A program made the position numbers and the translations under genes. Below, piece after piece: positions 1 to 7,666 of a DNA stretch of 54,016 nt. The DNA lies in contig JAFQAT010000055.1 of the NCBI GenBank assembly GCA_017399865.1, forward strand, positions 1 through 54,016, in the 5' to 3' direction. The DNA comes from Bacteroidales bacterium. Its GTDB lineage: Bacteria > Bacteroidota > Bacteroidia > Bacteroidales > UBA932. The first letter of the stretch is position 1, and each line of letters opens with the position of its first letter. Under the pieces are notes generated by a model. That model was given only the letters and a program-made list of their open reading frames with translations. It was not told the DNA's origin and searched no databases.

Positions 1-15
1 ACAACCTGCATTAAA

Positions 16-40
16 GATGCTTCACTTCGTTCAGCATGAC
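16..40. repeat. Family A REP-like hairpin, copy A1
   Basis: A short palindrome with stem ATGCT/AGCAT around a CTTCG-containing loop, followed by GACA. The same layout recurs at 983-1009, 2621-2646 and 14512-14536 with different but still complementary stem bases. This is seen directly. A mobile or structural role is inferred. Confidence 0.6.
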
Positions 41-100
41 ATGCTATACTTTAAATCCCACTGAAGCTTCTACATCACAAAACCGTCAGCCGCCGCCAAA

Positions 101-310
101 AATGTAGGCGGAGGAGCACTCCGTATGTCCGAGAGACGGCTGATAACGGGCGTATGTGACCCTTGGGTGGGGATGTGCTTGATCTGTCTGACATCGCACC
201 CCGTCGCCATAAATGTAGCCGGAGGAGCACTCCGCATGTCCGGGGAGGGCCGATAGCGGGCGTATGTGACCCTTGGGTGGGGATGTGCTTGATCTGTCTG
301 ACATCGCACC
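101..310. repeat. Two tandem copies of a ~111-bp repeat
   Basis: Copy 1 runs from about 101 to 211 and copy 2 from about 212 to 310. Both contain AATGTAG, GGAGGAGCACTCC, CGGGCGTATGTGACCCTT and GATCTGTCTGACATCGCACC in the same order, with about 111-bp spacing and a one-base indel near 240. The second copy runs into the family B element at 279-371. Overlapping open frames here are composed of the repeat and look non-coding. The 1-393 stretch otherwise holds no gene I can support. Confidence 0.85.
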
Positions 311-371
311 CCCGCGTAGGGGGAGGGGCCCACAAAGTGGGAGGGGGTCACGGCAGAACAAGCATATCCCC
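279..371. repeat. Family B nested-hairpin element, copy B3
   Basis: The outer arms 279-296 and 354-371 are inverted repeats matching at 16 of 18 positions. The core between them carries GACATCGCACCCCC, a CCCCC/GGGGG hairpin (about 308-323) and GGGGGTCAC. This matches the core layout of the elements at 18292-18395, 32302-32417 and 47485-47584. It lies just downstream of metG on the minus strand, so it may also act at the 3' end of that transcript (inference). Confidence 0.65.
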
Positions 372-393
372 GCACATTCACATATGACCGTTA

Positions 394-2586
394 TCAGCCA
401 ATCTCAGCACCATTGCAAAGAGTCTCCGCAGGCGTAATGAACCTCATCTTGCCGTCATTCTGACGAGCCATGAGGATCATACCCTTCGACTCGATGCCAC
501 GGATCTTGCGCGGAGCAAGATTCGCAAGGATGCATATCTGCTTGCCCACCATCTCCTCAGGAGAATACTGCTCGGCAATACCTGAAACGATCACACGCTT
601 GTCGATACCTGTATCTATGGTAAGCTTAAGAAGCTTGTCAGTCTTAGGCACACGCTCCGCCTCAAGGACAGTCGCAGTCCTTATGTCCATCTTGCCGAAA
701 TCATCGAATGTGCACTCCTCCTTCTGCGGAGTCACGACCGCAGCCTCGGCAGCCTTTGCTGCTGCCTCGCGCTCTGCACGGATGGCCTCGAGACGGGCAA
801 TCTGGCCGTCCACAACATCATCCTCGATCTTCGCAAAGAGAAGTTCAGGCTGGTTGAGCTGATGGCCGTCAGGAAGAAGGGAACTGTTTCCGAGATCATC
901 CCATGAAAGCACTATACCGTCATGAGAAACACCTGTATGAAGAGCTGCGCCTTCGCCAGGCTGATAACGGTTTTCGTATGGAGATCCCTCGACTTCGCTC
1001 GGGATGACATCGTATGATTCACCTGCACGATGGTCAGCACCGGCGGCGATGCCCACATTCAGAATGCCGCGGAGCTTCTCTGCAGAGAACGGAAGGAAAG
1101 GCTCGAACGCGATTGCAAGCGAAGCGCATATCTGAAGCGATACATTCAGTATAGACGCGGTCCTGTCCATATCTGTCTTCGCAACCTTCCATGGCTCTGT
1201 GTCAGTAAGGTACTTGTTTCCGAGGCGTGCGATGTTCATTGCCTCCTTAAGGGCCTCACGGAACTTGTATCCGTCGAGATACTTCTCCATAGCCTCCTTC
1301 AAAGGCTGAATCTGCGCAAGTGTCTCTGCATCAACTGCCTCTGGCTTCAGATCCGCCGGAACCTTACCATCGAAATATTTATGTGTAAGCACCACTGCAC
1401 GGTTCACGAAGTTTCCGAGGATGGCAACCAGCTCGCTGTTGTTGCGCGCCTGGAAATCCTTCCATGAGAAGTCATTATCCTTGGTTTCAGGAGCATTGGC
1501 TGTGAGCACATAACGGAGCACATCCTCCTTTCCAGGGAACTGCTCGAGATACTCATGAAGCCACACAGCCCATCCGCGTGAAGTAGAGATCTTGTCACCC
1601 TCGAGGTTGAGGAACTCGTTTGCAGGGACATTTTCTGGAAGGATATAACTGCCGTCTGCCTTCAGCATGGACGGGAACACGATGCAGTGGAACACGATAT
1701 TGTCCTTTCCGATGAAATGGACGAGCTTGGTATCCTCGCTCTTCCACCACTTCTCCCATGTCTGCGGAAGAAGCTCCTGGGTGTTGGAAATATATCCGAT
1801 TGGAGCATCGAACCATACATAAAGGACCTTTCCTTCTGAGCCATCGACAGGCACAGGAACGCCCCAGTTAAGGTCACGGCTGACCGCACGCGGCTGGAGG
1901 CCGCCGTCGATCCAGCTCTTACACTGTCCGTAGACATTGCTTCTCCACTCCTTATGTCCTTCGAGGATCCACTCGGAGAGCCATCCTTCGTACTTGTCAA
2001 GAGGCAGGTACCAATGCTTGGTCTCCTTCTTAACGAGCTCGCCGCCGCTGAGGGCTGACTTCGGATTGATCAGCTCGTCAGGGCTGAGGGTAGCGCCACA
2101 CTTCTCGCACTGGTCGCCGTATGCGCCTTCAGCACCGCAGCGAGGACATGTACCTGTAATGTAGCGGTCTGCGAGAAATGTCTTCGCCTCCTCGTCATAG
2201 TACTGTTCGCTTACCTTCTCGATGAACTTTCCCTCGTCATAAAGTCTGCGGAAGAAGTCAGCCGCATTCTTGTGATGGGTCTTCGAAGAAGTGCGTGAGT
2301 ATATGTCGAAATTGATTCCAAGTCCGGTGAAGGAATTCTTGATGATCTTGTGATACCTGTCCACGATGTCCTGCGGAGTACAGCCTTCCTTCTGCGCCTT
2401 GATGGTGATAGGGACTCCGTGCTCATCCGATCCGCAGACATAGAGTACATCCTCTCCCCTCATCCTCAGGTACCTGACATAGATGTCCGCAGGTACATAC
2501 ACACCGGCGAGGTGGCCGATATGGACCGGACCGTTCGCATATGGAAGCGCACAAGTCACAAGCGTTCTGTTGAATTTCTTGTTCAT
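394..2586 (-). CDS. metG: Methionyl-tRNA synthetase
   Basis: Charges tRNA-Met with methionine in the cytoplasm. The class I signature HIGH is at residues 22-25, a CxxC-xn-CxxC zinc knuckle follows near residue 145, and the KMSKS-equivalent loop reads KISTS near 331-335. The C-terminus (about 625-730) is the EMAPII/Trbp111-like tRNA-binding domain, so this is the long 730-residue form. The start is the ATG beside the catalytic N-terminus. Unusually, residues about 526-537 are encoded by a family A palindrome that inserts 12 codons in frame between the anticodon-binding and tRNA-binding parts. The gene lies 84 nt downstream of dnaG, which reads the same way, so they may be co-transcribed. Confidence 0.97.
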   Translation of the reverse strand: MNKKFNRTLVTCALPYANGPVHIGHLAGVYVPADIYVRYLRMRGEDVLYVCGSDEHGVPITIKAQKEGCTPQDIVDRYHKIIKNSFTGLGINFDIYSRTSSKTHHKNAADFFRRLYDEGKFIEKVSEQYYDEEAKTFLADRYITGTCPRCGAEGAYGDQCEKCGATLSPDELINPKSALSGGELVKKETKHWYLPLDKYEGWLSEWILEGHKEWRSNVYGQCKSWIDGGLQPRAVSRDLNWGVPVPVDGSEGKVLYVWFDAPIGYISNTQELLPQTWEKWWKSEDTKLVHFIGKDNIVFHCIVFPSMLKADGSYILPENVPANEFLNLEGDKISTSRGWAVWLHEYLEQFPGKEDVLRYVLTANAPETKDNDFSWKDFQARNNSELVAILGNFVNRAVVLTHKYFDGKVPADLKPEAVDAETLAQIQPLKEAMEKYLDGYKFREALKEAMNIARLGNKYLTDTEPWKVAKTDMDRTASILNVSLQICASLAIAFEPFLPFSAEKLRGILNVGIAAGADHRAGESYDVIPSEVEGSPYENRYQPGEGAALHTGVSHDGIVLSWDDLGNSSLLPDGHQLNQPELLFAKIEDDVVDGQIARLEAIRAEREAAAKAAEAAVVTPQKEECTFDDFGKMDIRTATVLEAERVPKTDKLLKLTIDTGIDKRVIVSGIAEQYSPEEMVGKQICILANLAPRKIRGIESKGMILMARQNDGKMRFITPAETLCNGAEIG
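974..1016. repeat. Family A hairpin inserted in metG, with 7-bp direct repeats (copy A2)
   Basis: The palindrome (stem ATCCC 984-988 / GGGAT 1001-1005) is bounded by the direct repeats TCGTATG at 974-980 and 1010-1016. Element plus one repeat is 36 bp, exactly 12 codons, so the metG frame is kept. The layout looks like an insertion with target-site duplication. The duplication is inferred because the empty site is not available here. Confidence 0.7.
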
Positions 2587-2620
2587 ATATATTCTATTTT
2601 TAACATTTAATCACTTTAAA

Positions 2621-2646
2621 GATCCCTCGTCAAGCTCGGGATGACA
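2621..2646. repeat. Family A hairpin between dnaG and metG, copy A3
   Basis: ATCCC/GGGAT stem with a loop variant (CGTCAAG), followed by GACA. A second partial GGAATGACA follows at 2658-2666, suggesting a degenerate tandem copy. It sits in the 84-nt gap between dnaG and metG and could affect mRNA stability or readthrough (inference). Confidence 0.55.
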
Positions 2647-2670
2647 AAGGGACGCCCGGAATGACAAGGG

Positions 2671-4707
2671 TCATACACGTCCCAACTCGTTGTTCAGGCG
2701 GGCGCGTGCCTTGTTATACTCCCCGATCCTGGTCATTATCTCGACCTGCCGTTCCGGATCATCAGTACGGGTAAGCTCTACCGTCAGTTCCTTGAGGAAA
2801 AGCTCGACCTTCTTCACCTGATAGGTCAGAAGAGTCTTCGGCACATAGATCACCAGACGTGTCGAAACAGCAGTCAGGGACTGTTCGTAATTCTTCACCG
2901 TAAGCTGATGCTTCGCTATCAGAAGTTCCTTTGCCACCGCAGAGACTTCCTCATCCATGCTGTCCAGAAGGCGTTTCTGGATCAGCTGCTGCGGCAGGCC
3001 TTCGTCATACATGTGGAAATATTCTTCATACACCTTCCTGTATGACCTGTTCACAAAATGTGCATCATCATCAGCCAGGATGCCGTCTATGAATTCCGCG
3101 ACGTTTACGGTCTCCCCTTCCACATAAAACTTTGAATCCCTGTCAAAGTCAAGTTCCGTACATCCTTCCTCCAGTATGAATCCCAGAAGTTCCTTTTCAC
3201 ATGGGGCAAGGTGCGGTTCATTGATGACCACCCCACCTTCCAGAACCGGCTCCTCCGGTACATCAGCCACCGGTTCGTCGTATTCCGACGGTATGTAATC
3301 GTCATACGACGGAGGAGGCACATCTCCTGCCTGCGGCTGTTGGAGTGCGGCGCGGTTCTCCTCCCTCTGACGGGCCCTTTCCTTCTCCTTCTGCTCCGCA
3401 AGGAGCATGTCCGTCCTCGAACGGCTGACGCGGTCCGTCAATATCTGTTCGTCTATCTCGAACTTTGCAGCACATGCCTGCACATATACTGCCCTCTTCA
3501 CGGCGTCAGGTATGAGCGAGATCGTATCCGCCACATCGTTTATCAACGTCGCACGCTTGAGCGGATCACTTCCCGCCTCTCCAAGGAGAAGGTCGGTCTT
3601 GAAGCTTATGAAGTCCTGCTCATTGCGGGCGATATGGTCCTGAACCTCTTCCAGCGTATGCCTGCGGGCGAAATCGTCAGGGTCCTGTCCTTCCGGAAGA
3701 AGGACGACCTTGACGTTCAGGCCCTCCTTCAGCACAAGGCCGATGCCCCTCAGGGCGGCCTTGATGCCGGCACCGTCGCCATCATAGATGATGGTCACGT
3801 TGCTGGTGAACTTGCGTATAAGGCGTATCTGCTCGACGGTCAGCGACGTGCCGCTGGAAGCGACTACATTCGTGATTCCCAGCTGGTGCATCGAAAGCAC
3901 ATCGAGATATCCTTCCACAAGGATGCACTTGTCCTGGCGGGACATCTCGTTCTTCGCGAACCAGATTCCGTACAGGGACCTGCTCTTCACATATATCTCC
4001 GTCTCAGGGGAGTTCACATACTTTGCGACGCTCTTGTCAGTCTTCAGCGTACGGCCTCCGAAAGCTATCACACGGCCGCTCACAGAATGAATCGGGAAGA
4101 TCACCCTGTCGAAGAAACGGTCCACAAGGCGGCCGTCATCATACTTGATGCTCAAGCCGGTCTCCACAAGGAACTCCTCCTTGTAGCCAGCTGCCCTGGC
4201 GGCCTCCGAAAGCGCCTTACGGCTTACCGGAGCCCATCCCAGGCCGTATTTCCTGATGGTCTCGTCTTCGAGTCCGCGACTTTTGAAATACTGGTATCCG
4301 ATGGCCTGTCCTTCAGGGGTCTGAAGGCTGTCCTGGAAGAATTTGCCGGCAAATTCAGAAACCAGAAGCAGACTTTCATTACGCTGTCTGTTCGCGATTT
4401 CCTCGGCGCTCTCCTCCTTCTCCACCACTTCGATGTGGTACTTCCTCGCCAGATATTTCAGAGCCTCTACATACGAGAGGTTCTCATGCTCCATTATGAA
4501 GCCGACAGCAGTGCCGGACTTTCCGCATCCGAAACATTTGTATATTCCCTTTGACGGAGAAACAACGAAAGACGGTGTCTTCTCGTTGTGGAAGGGACAG
4601 CAGGCCATATGGTTGGCTCCGCGCTTCTTCAAGGTCACGAAGTCTCCCACGACATCAACGATCTGTGCCGCATCCAATATCCTGTTCACCGTCTCCTGGG
4701 GAATCAT
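2671..4707 (-). CDS. dnaG: DNA primase
   Basis: Makes RNA primers for chromosome replication with the replicative helicase. The CHC2-type zinc-binding domain is visible near the N-terminus (C37, H40, C58, C61). The TOPRIM fold has VEGYLDVL near 262-270 and YDGDGAG near 307-313. The C-terminal third, after an acidic proline-rich linker, would be the helicase-interaction domain. At 678 residues it is a normal length for Bacteroidetes. The start lies 1 nt past the stop of the upstream DUF308 gene, implying translational coupling. Confidence 0.97.
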   Translation of the reverse strand: MIPQETVNRILDAAQIVDVVGDFVTLKKRGANHMACCPFHNEKTPSFVVSPSKGIYKCFGCGKSGTAVGFIMEHENLSYVEALKYLARKYHIEVVEKEESAEEIANRQRNESLLLVSEFAGKFFQDSLQTPEGQAIGYQYFKSRGLEDETIRKYGLGWAPVSRKALSEAARAAGYKEEFLVETGLSIKYDDGRLVDRFFDRVIFPIHSVSGRVIAFGGRTLKTDKSVAKYVNSPETEIYVKSRSLYGIWFAKNEMSRQDKCILVEGYLDVLSMHQLGITNVVASSGTSLTVEQIRLIRKFTSNVTIIYDGDGAGIKAALRGIGLVLKEGLNVKVVLLPEGQDPDDFARRHTLEEVQDHIARNEQDFISFKTDLLLGEAGSDPLKRATLINDVADTISLIPDAVKRAVYVQACAAKFEIDEQILTDRVSRSRTDMLLAEQKEKERARQREENRAALQQPQAGDVPPPSYDDYIPSEYDEPVADVPEEPVLEGGVVINEPHLAPCEKELLGFILEEGCTELDFDRDSKFYVEGETVNVAEFIDGILADDDAHFVNRSYRKVYEEYFHMYDEGLPQQLIQKRLLDSMDEEVSAVAKELLIAKHQLTVKNYEQSLTAVSTRLVIYVPKTLLTYQVKKVELFLKELTVELTRTDDPERQVEIMTRIGEYNKARARLNNELGRV

Positions 4708-4708
4708 C

Positions 4709-5344
4709 CTACTGCTCCTCTACCTTTTCGTAATCGACATCCTTTACGACAGTCACTGTCGTGTCGTCCTGGACTGCCTGACCCTGCGTATTCGTCTGAC
4801 GGATCTCGTATTCATCTATCGCCTTGCGCATCTTCCACGACGAGAACAGCTCCGACACTCCGTAGACGATCAGCGCTGCGCCTGCGACAACTCCTATGGC
4901 CTCACCGAGGAATGACGGCTTGGTCATCAGGAATATTCCGGCAGCAAGCACGAGGAAAGGCAGGACATATGACCACAGGCCAAGCTTCACCACGCGGCTG
5001 GCGCTGCCAAGGCCCAGAAGCTGGAAGAATCCGAAGCATATGAGCACGAAAGCGATCAGATAGATCAGAAGACCTGCGACAAAGCCAGGGAAAAAGAAAA
5101 GCAGAAGGCCGAGTATTATGTCCACTACTCCGTTGAATCCCATCAGTCCCATGGTACCGTTCTTCCTCTGCCTGTATCCAACTATCAGGGAGACTATTCC
5201 TGATGCGAAAAGGAATGCAGCGATTATCTGCACAGCCAGTTCCAGAGCATTGGTCCTGCTTATCACCATCACGATACCGATCGCGATGGCAGTCAGCGCC
5301 CTGAGCGGGCCGTTGAACTTGTTCTTATAACCGAATGTTATCAT
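4709..5344 (-). CDS. DUF308 / HdeD-like membrane protein
   Basis: A 211-residue integral membrane protein with about six hydrophobic segments in pairs separated by short polar turns (for example RQRKNG and RVVK), the layout of DUF308 (HdeD) proteins. HdeD of Escherichia coli is linked to acid resistance; the role here is unknown. The C-terminal 50 residues are polar and probably cytosolic. It is the first gene of a likely operon with dnaG, with 1 nt between them. A Bacteroidetes -7 box is at 5382-5389 on the minus strand. Confidence 0.85.
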   Translation of the reverse strand: MITFGYKNKFNGPLRALTAIAIGIVMVISRTNALELAVQIIAAFLFASGIVSLIVGYRQRKNGTMGLMGFNGVVDIILGLLLFFFPGFVAGLLIYLIAFVLICFGFFQLLGLGSASRVVKLGLWSYVLPFLVLAAGIFLMTKPSFLGEAIGVVAGAALIVYGVSELFSSWKMRKAIDEYEIRQTNTQGQAVQDDTTVTVVKDVDYEKVEEQ

Positions 5345-5381
5345 ATCCGTTGTGTTTTAAAGCCTTAAATGGCATAATCTG

Positions 5382-5389
5382 CAAAAATA
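5382..5389 (-). promoter_or_regulatory. -7 box for DUF308-dnaG
   Basis: Read on the minus strand this is TATTTTTG, an exact TAnnTTTG match about 38 nt before the ATG at 5344. The -33 element is not clear. Confidence 0.6.
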
Positions 5390-5401
5390 CTAAAAAATCA
5401 C

Positions 5402-5409
5402 TAACTTCG
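5402..5409 (+). promoter_or_regulatory. Probable -7 box for the PHP phosphatase gene
   Basis: TAACTTCG, one mismatch from TAnnTTTG, 21 nt before the ATG at 5431. It is divergent from the box at 5382-5389. Confidence 0.4.
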
Positions 5410-5430
5410 CAGGCGTTTTCGTGTTAATTG

Positions 5431-6270
5431 ATGATGCATCTGTTCGATAACCATAATCACAGCCAGTTTTCATTCGACGGGAAAAGGTCTTCCGTCGAAG
5501 AATGCGCCAATGCGGCGCTGTCACAAGGCCTTTCAGGCATGGCATTCACCGATCACTGCGACTTCTTTGTCCCCGCGATGAAAGCATCATATGAGAACCT
5601 CGTGCCGGAAGTCTTCGACGTGCCTGCCCAGCAGGAGGAAATCGACAGGGTGCAGGCACTCATTGACAATGGAGGCGGAAACCTGAAGTTGCTGAAGGGC
5701 ATCGAAATCGGGATGCATGAAGACCACCATGACGACATCCGCAGGACCCTTGCAGAAAACAGCTTCGACCAGGTCATAGCATCCGTCCATTATCTGGACG
5801 GTATAGACCCTTTCTACGGGGGATATTACGAAGACAAGGACTGGAAACTGGCCTACGGCCACTATCTCGAGACCATACATACCGAGATGACATGGCTCCG
5901 GGACTTTGACATCATGGGCCATTTCGACTACGTCGTCAGGTATGCCCCCTATCCGGAGGCATGCATCAGATACCGGGACTTCAGCGACATCCTGGACGAA
6001 ATGTTCCGATTCATCATCCACGAAGGGAAAGCCCTGGAAATCAACACGAAGAGCTACCAGGAACACAAAGGACGTCCTGTCACCTTGGACACGGATGTAC
6101 TCATCCGCTACCGCGAGCTCGGAGGTGAAATCGTCAGCCTCGGCTCAGACTCCCACGACCCGTCACGTGTCGGCTACGGCTTCAGCCGTTTCGCCGGACT
6201 TCTGAAGTCCCTCGGATTCCGCTGGACCGCCCATTACGAAAAACGGAAGCTTGTCCAGCTTCCGTTATAA
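5431..6270 (+). CDS. PHP-domain phosphatase, histidinol-phosphatase (HisJ-like)
   Basis: PHP-family metal-dependent phosphoesterase, probably converting L-histidinol phosphate to histidinol in histidine synthesis. The metal-binding motifs are HNHS near residue 8, DHCDF near 45, GHFDYV near 170 and SDSHD near 245, in the order expected for the HisJ class. The length is about 279 residues. The start is one of two adjacent ATGs (5431 or 5434); a TTG just upstream is less likely. No other his gene is nearby, so substrate specificity rests on family resemblance alone. Confidence 0.8.
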   Translation: MMHLFDNHNHSQFSFDGKRSSVEECANAALSQGLSGMAFTDHCDFFVPAMKASYENLVPEVFDVPAQQEEIDRVQALIDNGGGNLKLLKGIEIGMHEDHHDDIRRTLAENSFDQVIASVHYLDGIDPFYGGYYEDKDWKLAYGHYLETIHTEMTWLRDFDIMGHFDYVVRYAPYPEACIRYRDFSDILDEMFRFIIHEGKALEINTKSYQEHKGRPVTLDTDVLIRYRELGGEIVSLGSDSHDPSRVGYGFSRFAGLLKSLGFRWTAHYEKRKLVQLPL

Positions 6271-6290
6271 TCGAATCTATTTCCTGTTCC

Positions 6291-6725
6291 CTAGAATGGA
6301 AGGTCATCCTCTTCCAGAGGAGCGCTGTATGCGCCTGCGCTTGCAGCATATGGATCTTCCTGAGTGATCGGAGGTACGCCCTGAGCCCCTGTAGGAGCAG
6401 CATAGGCACCTGCCGAAGCAGCATAGTCAGGTCCCGGTGCAGCCTGGGCCGCAGGCTCGATTCTCCATGCCCTTACGTCAGTATACCAACGGCCGTTATA
6501 TTCACGACTGCTGAGATTGAAGGAGATCTTCACCTTGTCGCCTACCTGGTACTTGTCAAGTTCCTTGACCTTATCGTCTCCCCAGACATTCATGCATACC
6601 TGGGAAGGATAGTTGCCTTCCTGATATTCGAAGATGAATTCCTGCTTCGCCCAGGCACCTCTTGCCGATGTACCTGACTGGACATTAAGCTTGCGGACAA
6701 TCCTGCCCTCGAGTTCCATTGCCAT
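6291..6725 (-). CDS. DUF3127 protein (SSB-like OB-fold)
   Basis: Residues 1-90 form a compact beta-rich domain typical of DUF3127 in Bacteroidetes, proposed to resemble single-stranded DNA-binding OB folds. Residues 90-144 are a low-complexity Ala/Pro/Gly/Tyr tail (AAPGPDYAASAGAYAAP) ending in EEDDLPF. An acidic-aromatic tail of that kind is known in SSB proteins, where DDxPF binds partners. Its start overlaps the FKBP stop as TAATG, so translation is coupled. The function is inferred from the tail and fold. Confidence 0.8.
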   Translation of the reverse strand: MAMELEGRIVRKLNVQSGTSARGAWAKQEFIFEYQEGNYPSQVCMNVWGDDKVKELDKYQVGDKVKISFNLSSREYNGRWYTDVRAWRIEPAAQAAPGPDYAASAGAYAAPTGAQGVPPITQEDPYAASAGAYSAPLEEDDLPF

Positions 6726-7462
6726 TACTTCTCAGACTTTGGAGTGAACTTGCCGACCTTGAGGACCTCAACATCGAAGATGAGGGCAGAGTTTGGCTCG
6801 ATAGCCTGGTTTCCTCTTGCGCCGTATGCAAGGTCTGAAGGGATGTAGAGAGTTGCCTTTCCGCCTTCGCCGAGAAGACCGAGACCCTCTGTCCATCCTC
6901 TGATCACGCGGTTAGCCACGAACTTTGTAGAGTCGTTCTCATCGAATACCGTACCGTCGATAAGGGTACCCTTGTAGTTCACCCATACAGTGTCGTTAGG
7001 AGCGATCTTCTCGTCAGCGCCTGCTGCGATGATAGTGTACTGGAGACCGCTTGCAGTAGTGTCTACGTCAGCTCTCTTTGCGTTCTTTGCAAGGAATTCC
7101 TTTGACTTTGCAGCGTTGACAGCAGCCTTGTAGTTCTGCTTCTTCATCATGTACTCGTTGAAGATCTGGTTCATCATGTTAGGGTTGATGTCGAACTGCT
7201 CCACGAACTCAGGATCATACTGTGATCCCTCTGCATTCATGAAATCGTTCATACCCTTCTTGAACTCAGCCATGTTGATGTCGTCGAGGTCATCAGCAAA
7301 GTTCTTGATGAAAGAGCCTACATTGATACCGATGAGGTAGCTTACAGAGTCTACCTGACCCTGGGTAGGAAGTTCTGCGTCAACCTTCACATTGGTCTTT
7401 GGACCGCACGAAAGTGCGAGTGCAGCGACAAGGGCTGCGGCGATAATTCTGATTGCTTTCAT
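6725..7462 (-). CDS. FKBP-type peptidyl-prolyl cis-trans isomerase, lipoprotein
   Basis: Starts with a lipoprotein signal ending in ALALSCG, so it is probably anchored in the cell envelope. Residues about 35-130 match the FKBP N-terminal dimerisation region. Residues about 145-240 are the catalytic FKBP domain (NDTVWVNYKGTLIDGTVFD, then YGARGNQAIEPNSALIFDVE). It catalyses proline isomerisation and chaperoning in the periplasm. A TAnnTTTG box is at 7505-7512 on the minus strand. It is co-transcribed with the DUF3127 gene. Confidence 0.93.
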   Translation of the reverse strand: MKAIRIIAAALVAALALSCGPKTNVKVDAELPTQGQVDSVSYLIGINVGSFIKNFADDLDDINMAEFKKGMNDFMNAEGSQYDPEFVEQFDINPNMMNQIFNEYMMKKQNYKAAVNAAKSKEFLAKNAKRADVDTTASGLQYTIIAAGADEKIAPNDTVWVNYKGTLIDGTVFDENDSTKFVANRVIRGWTEGLGLLGEGGKATLYIPSDLAYGARGNQAIEPNSALIFDVEVLKVGKFTPKSEK

Positions 7463-7504
7463 TTCCTTATAATTTTAATTGTTCATAATTTTCAATACAA
7501 CCGG

Positions 7505-7512
7505 CAAATATA
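7505..7512 (-). promoter_or_regulatory. -7 box for the FKBP gene
   Basis: TATATTTG on the minus strand, 42 nt before the ATG at 7462; an exact consensus match. Confidence 0.6.
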
Positions 7513-7666
7513 ATCATTTTTTCAATATGGTGCATTTTTATGCAATTCATTCATCCGATGCCCCATTTTTCCGAGCGGTTCAGGCTGTTTTTTTCAACAT
7601 TGTGACATGGAAAATTTTGAGGAGTCAAAAAAATCATTTAATTTAGTAATCCAAATATTTCGTGTC

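Noticed and set aside
75-335. Short minus-strand frames with repeated peptide CGVLLRLHLWRR
   Set aside because: They result from the 111-bp tandem repeat and family B element; no promoter or family match.
3211-4554. A 447-codon open frame on the plus strand across dnaG
   Set aside because: It lies wholly antisense to dnaG, whose motifs are complete. The product has no recognisable domain and a composition typical of a shadow frame.
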